A stretch of DNA of 64,000 nt from Anaerovirgula multivorans. GTDB taxonomy: Bacteria; Bacillota; Clostridia; Peptostreptococcales; Natronincolaceae. The notes below the pieces were generated by a model, which saw only the letters and a list, made by a program, of their open reading frames with translations, made no database searches and was not told the DNA's origin. A program made the translations under genes and the position numbers. Location of the stretch: positions 1 through 64,000 of the forward strand of contig NZ_FZOJ01000010.1 of the NCBI RefSeq assembly GCF_900188145.1, written 5' to 3'. Position 1 is the first letter of the stretch. Each line of letters begins with the position of its first letter. Shown in pieces: positions 61,620-64,000 of this stretch.

Positions 61620-63029
61620 ATGGAAATAGGCGAACATTTAGGTATTATTTCATTGTTACCAGCTACAATAGCTATCATATTGGCCTTTAAAACAAAAAAT
61701 GCTATTTTTTCTTTGGCGGTTGCCTGTTTTGTCGGTGTGCTGGTTTCCGGGGAAGGGCTTTTAGGATTCCCTAATTTGTTGAAGGTTTCTTTAGGAACCA
61801 CTAGTTTCTCTTGGATTATGCTACTTGAGTTGTTTATAGGAATCTTGATCGCTTTTTTCCAAAGAACTGGTGCTATTCAAGGCTTTACAAAAATTGTGGA
61901 GGACAAAAAGCTTAGCAGAGTAGGTATTCAATTGGTTGCATGGTTTATGGGGATGTTTGTGTACTTCAGTGATTACTTTAGTCCCTTATTTGTAGGTGCC
62001 ACCATGAGAGGACTTTCTGATAAAGCAAAAATATCTCGTGAAAGACTAGCCTATATAGGAGATTCTACTTCTGCCCCCGTTAGTGTCTTGGTACCTATTA
62101 CAGGCTGGGCGGTATTTATCGCTGGTTTGTTGATTGGTATGGGACCCATCGAGGATGCTTCAGATGCTATGGGGGTTTTTGTAAAGGCAATTCCCTTTAA
62201 CTTCTATGCGCTGTTGGCAGTTTTATTTGTAGGTTTAACCTCCTTAAAAATCATTCCTGAATTTGGTCCTATGAAAAAAGCGGAGGAAAGAGCTTTAAAT
62301 GAAGGCAAAGTTTTAGCAGATGGCGCTGAACCACTGTTGGGGGAAGAGTTAACCGATACTCCTCCCTACGAAAATTTTAAAATTAATGTTTTCTTAACCT
62401 TTATCTTACCTGTTTTAATCGTAATCACTGTTGCAGTGGGAACCTATATTACGCTAAAGTCTGCAAAGACCATGGAGGCTTTTTTGACAGCATCTGTGGT
62501 GTTAGGCATTATCATGAGAATCAAAGGGATCCCTTTTAACGATATTATGAAAACCGCCATGGCGGGCATGAAGGGTGTATTGCCTGCTATCATTATACTA
62601 GCGCTTTCTTATTCTATTAACAGTTTAAGTAAAAGTATGGGCACAGCTAATTATATTATTTCTATTACACAAAATTGGCTGGTTCCTAATTTATTACCCT
62701 TGTTAACCTTTTTGATTGCTGCAATCATTGCTTTTTCCACAGGAACATCTTGGGGCACCTTTGCAATTGTAATGCCTTTATCTGTACCGCTAGCCTTCAG
62801 TTTTTCAGGGAATGAAATCACTGCTTTGGTTCTAGCTACAATTGCTGCAGTTGCAGGTGGAGGCGTATTTGGAGACCATTGTTCTCCTTTGTCTGACACT
62901 ACTGTCCTCGCTTCTACTGGTGCTGCCTCTGACCATATGGACCACGTTAGAACACAAATTCCTTATGCTTTAACCGTTGCAGCTGTTGCTTCTGTACTCT
63001 ATCTAGTAATCGGTTTTGTTGCTGCGTAA
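61620..63029 (+). CDS. NhaC-family transporter (Na+/H+ antiporter or amino-acid exchanger)
   Basis: A 469-residue membrane protein of 11-12 spans. Family motifs are YFSDYFSPLFVGATMRGLSDK, GDSTSAPVSVLVPITGW, FSTGTSWGTFAIVMPLSVP and GDHCSPLSDTTVLAS. NhaC-like proteins include sodium/proton antiporters and amino-acid or malate/lactate exchangers. Next to an amino-acid dehydrogenase and a RocR-like activator, uptake or exchange of that amino acid is likely. The ribosome site AAAGGAGG precedes the ATG by 9 nt. No strong hairpin follows directly; the one at 63147 may serve both strands. Confidence 0.88.
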   Translation: MEIGEHLGIISLLPATIAIILAFKTKNAIFSLAVACFVGVLVSGEGLLGFPNLLKVSLGTTSFSWIMLLELFIGILIAFFQRTGAIQGFTKIVEDKKLSRVGIQLVAWFMGMFVYFSDYFSPLFVGATMRGLSDKAKISRERLAYIGDSTSAPVSVLVPITGWAVFIAGLLIGMGPIEDASDAMGVFVKAIPFNFYALLAVLFVGLTSLKIIPEFGPMKKAEERALNEGKVLADGAEPLLGEELTDTPPYENFKINVFLTFILPVLIVITVAVGTYITLKSAKTMEAFLTASVVLGIIMRIKGIPFNDIMKTAMAGMKGVLPAIIILALSYSINSLSKSMGTANYIISITQNWLVPNLLPLLTFLIAAIIAFSTGTSWGTFAIVMPLSVPLAFSFSGNEITALVLATIAAVAGGGVFGDHCSPLSDTTVLASTGAASDHMDHVRTQIPYALTVAAVASVLYLVIGFVAA

Positions 63030-63146
63030 TTTCGATTCCATTAGAATCTGCTGAGATACGATGGCACCTATTACTGCTCCTTGAATTTTTTTCATAATAA
63101 CCTCTTGTATCTCCTTATAAAAATCTACTAGAAATTATCAAAGAAC

Positions 63147-63190
63147 AAAAAGACTACCCTCTGAATTTGACTTTAGAGGGTAGTCTTTTG
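63147..63190. terminator. Convergent bidirectional terminator
   Basis: Arms 63148-63162 and 63175-63189 form a perfect 15-bp stem (agactaccctct/agagggtagtct with A/T flanks) around 12 nt. A-tract and T-tract on the two sides suit both strands. It ends the NhaC transcript and, overlapping its last three codons, the HEPN gene. Confidence 0.88.
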
Positions 63191-63574
63191 CTTTAGTAGG
63201 TTACTAACTATATTATATATATCTTTTGAAATAGCTATACACTCATCCGATTCCTCATCCGTCACTATTAATGGTTCATCCGCTGGATATCTAGTTTCTA
63301 TGTAGAATTGGTTCACAAAAGCACAATCCTTTATATGGGCTTTAAACTTCAAATCGTACTTTGTTGCCTCTTTACATAAAAAGATTAAACTATGACTGCT
63401 TATGATGACTCCTGACTTAGCTATAATATAAGCTTTTAAAAGTTTTTCCACCGCTTGTTGACAATGAAAAGCTACCATGTCATTTCCACAATCATTTTCT
63501 TTTAAAACACCTGCTGATTTTATATCTCTAGATGCTTTTTCAACCCAATTCATAAATCTAGCAGTATCTACCAT
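63173..63574 (-). CDS. HEPN-domain protein (PF05168-like; toxin-like)
   Basis: About 133 residues, all helical, with the family block AFHCQQAVEKLLKAYII and the following SSHSLIFLC. It differs from the HI0074-type HEPN at 577. The start is the ATG at 63574 behind GAAGGGAAG; the longer frame upstream lacks a site. It overlaps the preceding nucleotidyltransferase by 17 bp. A clear Rx4-6H motif is not visible, so RNase activity is less certain than for the first pair. In such modules HEPN is usually the toxin. Confidence 0.82.
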   Translation of the reverse strand: MVDTARFMNWVEKASRDIKSAGVLKENDCGNDMVAFHCQQAVEKLLKAYIIAKSGVIISSHSLIFLCKEATKYDLKFKAHIKDCAFVNQFYIETRYPADEPLIVTDEESDECIAISKDIYNIVSNLLKQKTTL

Positions 63575-63884
63575 ATAGTAACTTCCCTTCTTCAAATATA
63601 TTGTATGCAAAACTTGTGTTATCTTTTATATTATCTTCCCATTCTTTAAGAGTATATACAATTACATCAAATGGACATGTACTGTCTATATTTATATAAA
63701 TATCACTAATCAAGCTCCGTTTATCCTCTGTATCCTTTACTATGCATATGTCTATATCACTATTTTTTTTAATAACCCCTTTGGCTAAAGAACCAAATAG
63801 TATGATCTTATGGGGTTTATAGCGCCTTATAATTTGTTTTTTTATATTTTCAACCTCATATATATGCTTATCTTGATTTAACAT
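63558..63884 (-). CDS. MNT-type nucleotidyltransferase (antitoxin-like)
   Basis: 108 residues with FGSLAKG (about 30-36) and NSDIDICIV (41-49), giving the Gly-Ser and the paired metal aspartates; FDVIVYT supplies the third acidic strand. Here the nucleotidyltransferase is first and the HEPN gene second, the opposite of the pair at 278-1008. The ATG at 63884 lies 8 nt after GGAG. A promoter is seen 40-70 bp upstream. Confidence 0.85.
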   Translation of the reverse strand: MLNQDKHIYEVENIKKQIIRRYKPHKIILFGSLAKGVIKKNSDIDICIVKDTEDKRSLISDIYINIDSTCPFDVIVYTLKEWEDNIKDNTSFAYNIFEEGKLLYGRYC

Positions 63885-63921
63885 CAAGCCATCTCCAATC
63901 CTTCAACTTCTTTGTATTCCT

Positions 63922-63951
63922 ATTTTATCACAAAGGCACAAAGAGATACAA
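63922..63951 (-). promoter_or_regulatory. Promoter of the second MNT/HEPN pair
   Basis: Minus-strand TTGTAT (63946-63951), 18 bp, TGATAAAAT with an extended -10 (TAAAAT at 63922-63927). The start point is about 30 nt before the ATG. Confidence 0.5.
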
Positions 63952-64000
63952 GACGGAGGATGTGGAACAAAAAAATACAAAGTAACCAAGGAACCTGTCT

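Noticed and set aside
63003-63095. A 30-codon minus-strand ORF (MKKIQGAVIGAIVSQQILM...) antisense to the end of the NhaC-type gene
   Set aside because: It has a passable AAGAGG site and reads like a small hydrophobic peptide, but it overlaps a real gene, has no promoter I can see and no family support.
1-64000. Search for CRISPR arrays, prophage, integrase or tRNA genes
   Set aside because: None seen: no regularly spaced repeats, no phage structural or integrase genes and no cloverleaf recognised by eye. A tRNAscan run could still find one that I missed.

Overview
The window looks like chromosome from an anaerobic, low-GC Gram-positive bacterium of the class Clostridia, with an Alkaliphilus/Natronincola-like flavour. 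The reasons are AGGAGG-type ribosome sites, frequent TTG starts, several SLH-domain and copper-amine-oxidase-stalk surface proteins, a CotH-type kinase, a RocR-like sigma-54 activator and an NhaC-type antiporter. I cannot name the species. The extreme left edge carries text like the spacer or leader of an rRNA operon, so rRNA genes may lie just outside the window.

Layout. (1) 0.3-2.8 kb is an accessory strip: a HEPN/MNT toxin-antitoxin-like pair, a REP-associated tyrosine transposase (RAYT) whose ribosome site lies in a hairpin, an IS transposase fragment and the tail of a dead UDP-glucose dehydrogenase gene. (2) 2.9-26.9 kb, all on the minus strand, is a Wzx/Wzy-type surface polysaccharide locus. 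From its promoter-proximal end it holds a Wzz-like chain-length protein, a large O-antigen-ligase-like TPR protein, a MarR-type regulator behind a promoter with a 37-bp palindrome at +1, a PglC/WcaJ-type initiating sugar transferase, RmlB, RmlA, a fused ketoisomerase/acetyltransferase and an aminotransferase. The last four together can make a dTDP-3-acetamido-3,6-dideoxyhexose. Then come Wzx, four glycosyltransferases, Wzy, two acetyltransferase-like proteins, a polysaccharide deacetylase and four nucleotide-sugar enzymes (sugar epimerase, UDP-glucuronate epimerase, UDP-glucose dehydrogenase, GalE). (3) 27-42 kb is a cell-envelope region: an SLH protein, a small HTH-like protein, a CotH-family protein, an RND transporter with lipoprotein adaptor and a TolC-like protein (unusual in a monoderm), plus stalk-domain proteins, one of them probably abundant. 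(4) 42-45 kb has pyrG with a possible attenuator, and a small coiled-coil protein. (5) 45-58.5 kb has two SLH proteins, a 1996-residue IPT/TIG protein and a duplicated stalk-domain protein. (6) 58.7-63 kb is a plus-strand amino-acid catabolism module: a sigma-54 activator, a sigma-54 promoter with tandem upstream repeats, an alanine-dehydrogenase-family enzyme and an NhaC-type transporter. (7) The right edge has a second, differently organised MNT/HEPN pair.

Repeats. A palindromic REP-like element of about 73 bp occurs at least seven times between 25.5 and 49.8 kb, always in the same orientation. Its stems vary in a compensated way. None was seen inside the glycosyltransferase part of the polysaccharide locus, which also looks more AT-rich, as expected for recently acquired DNA. 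The RAYT at 1.1-2.0 kb is a candidate for the enzyme that moves these elements.
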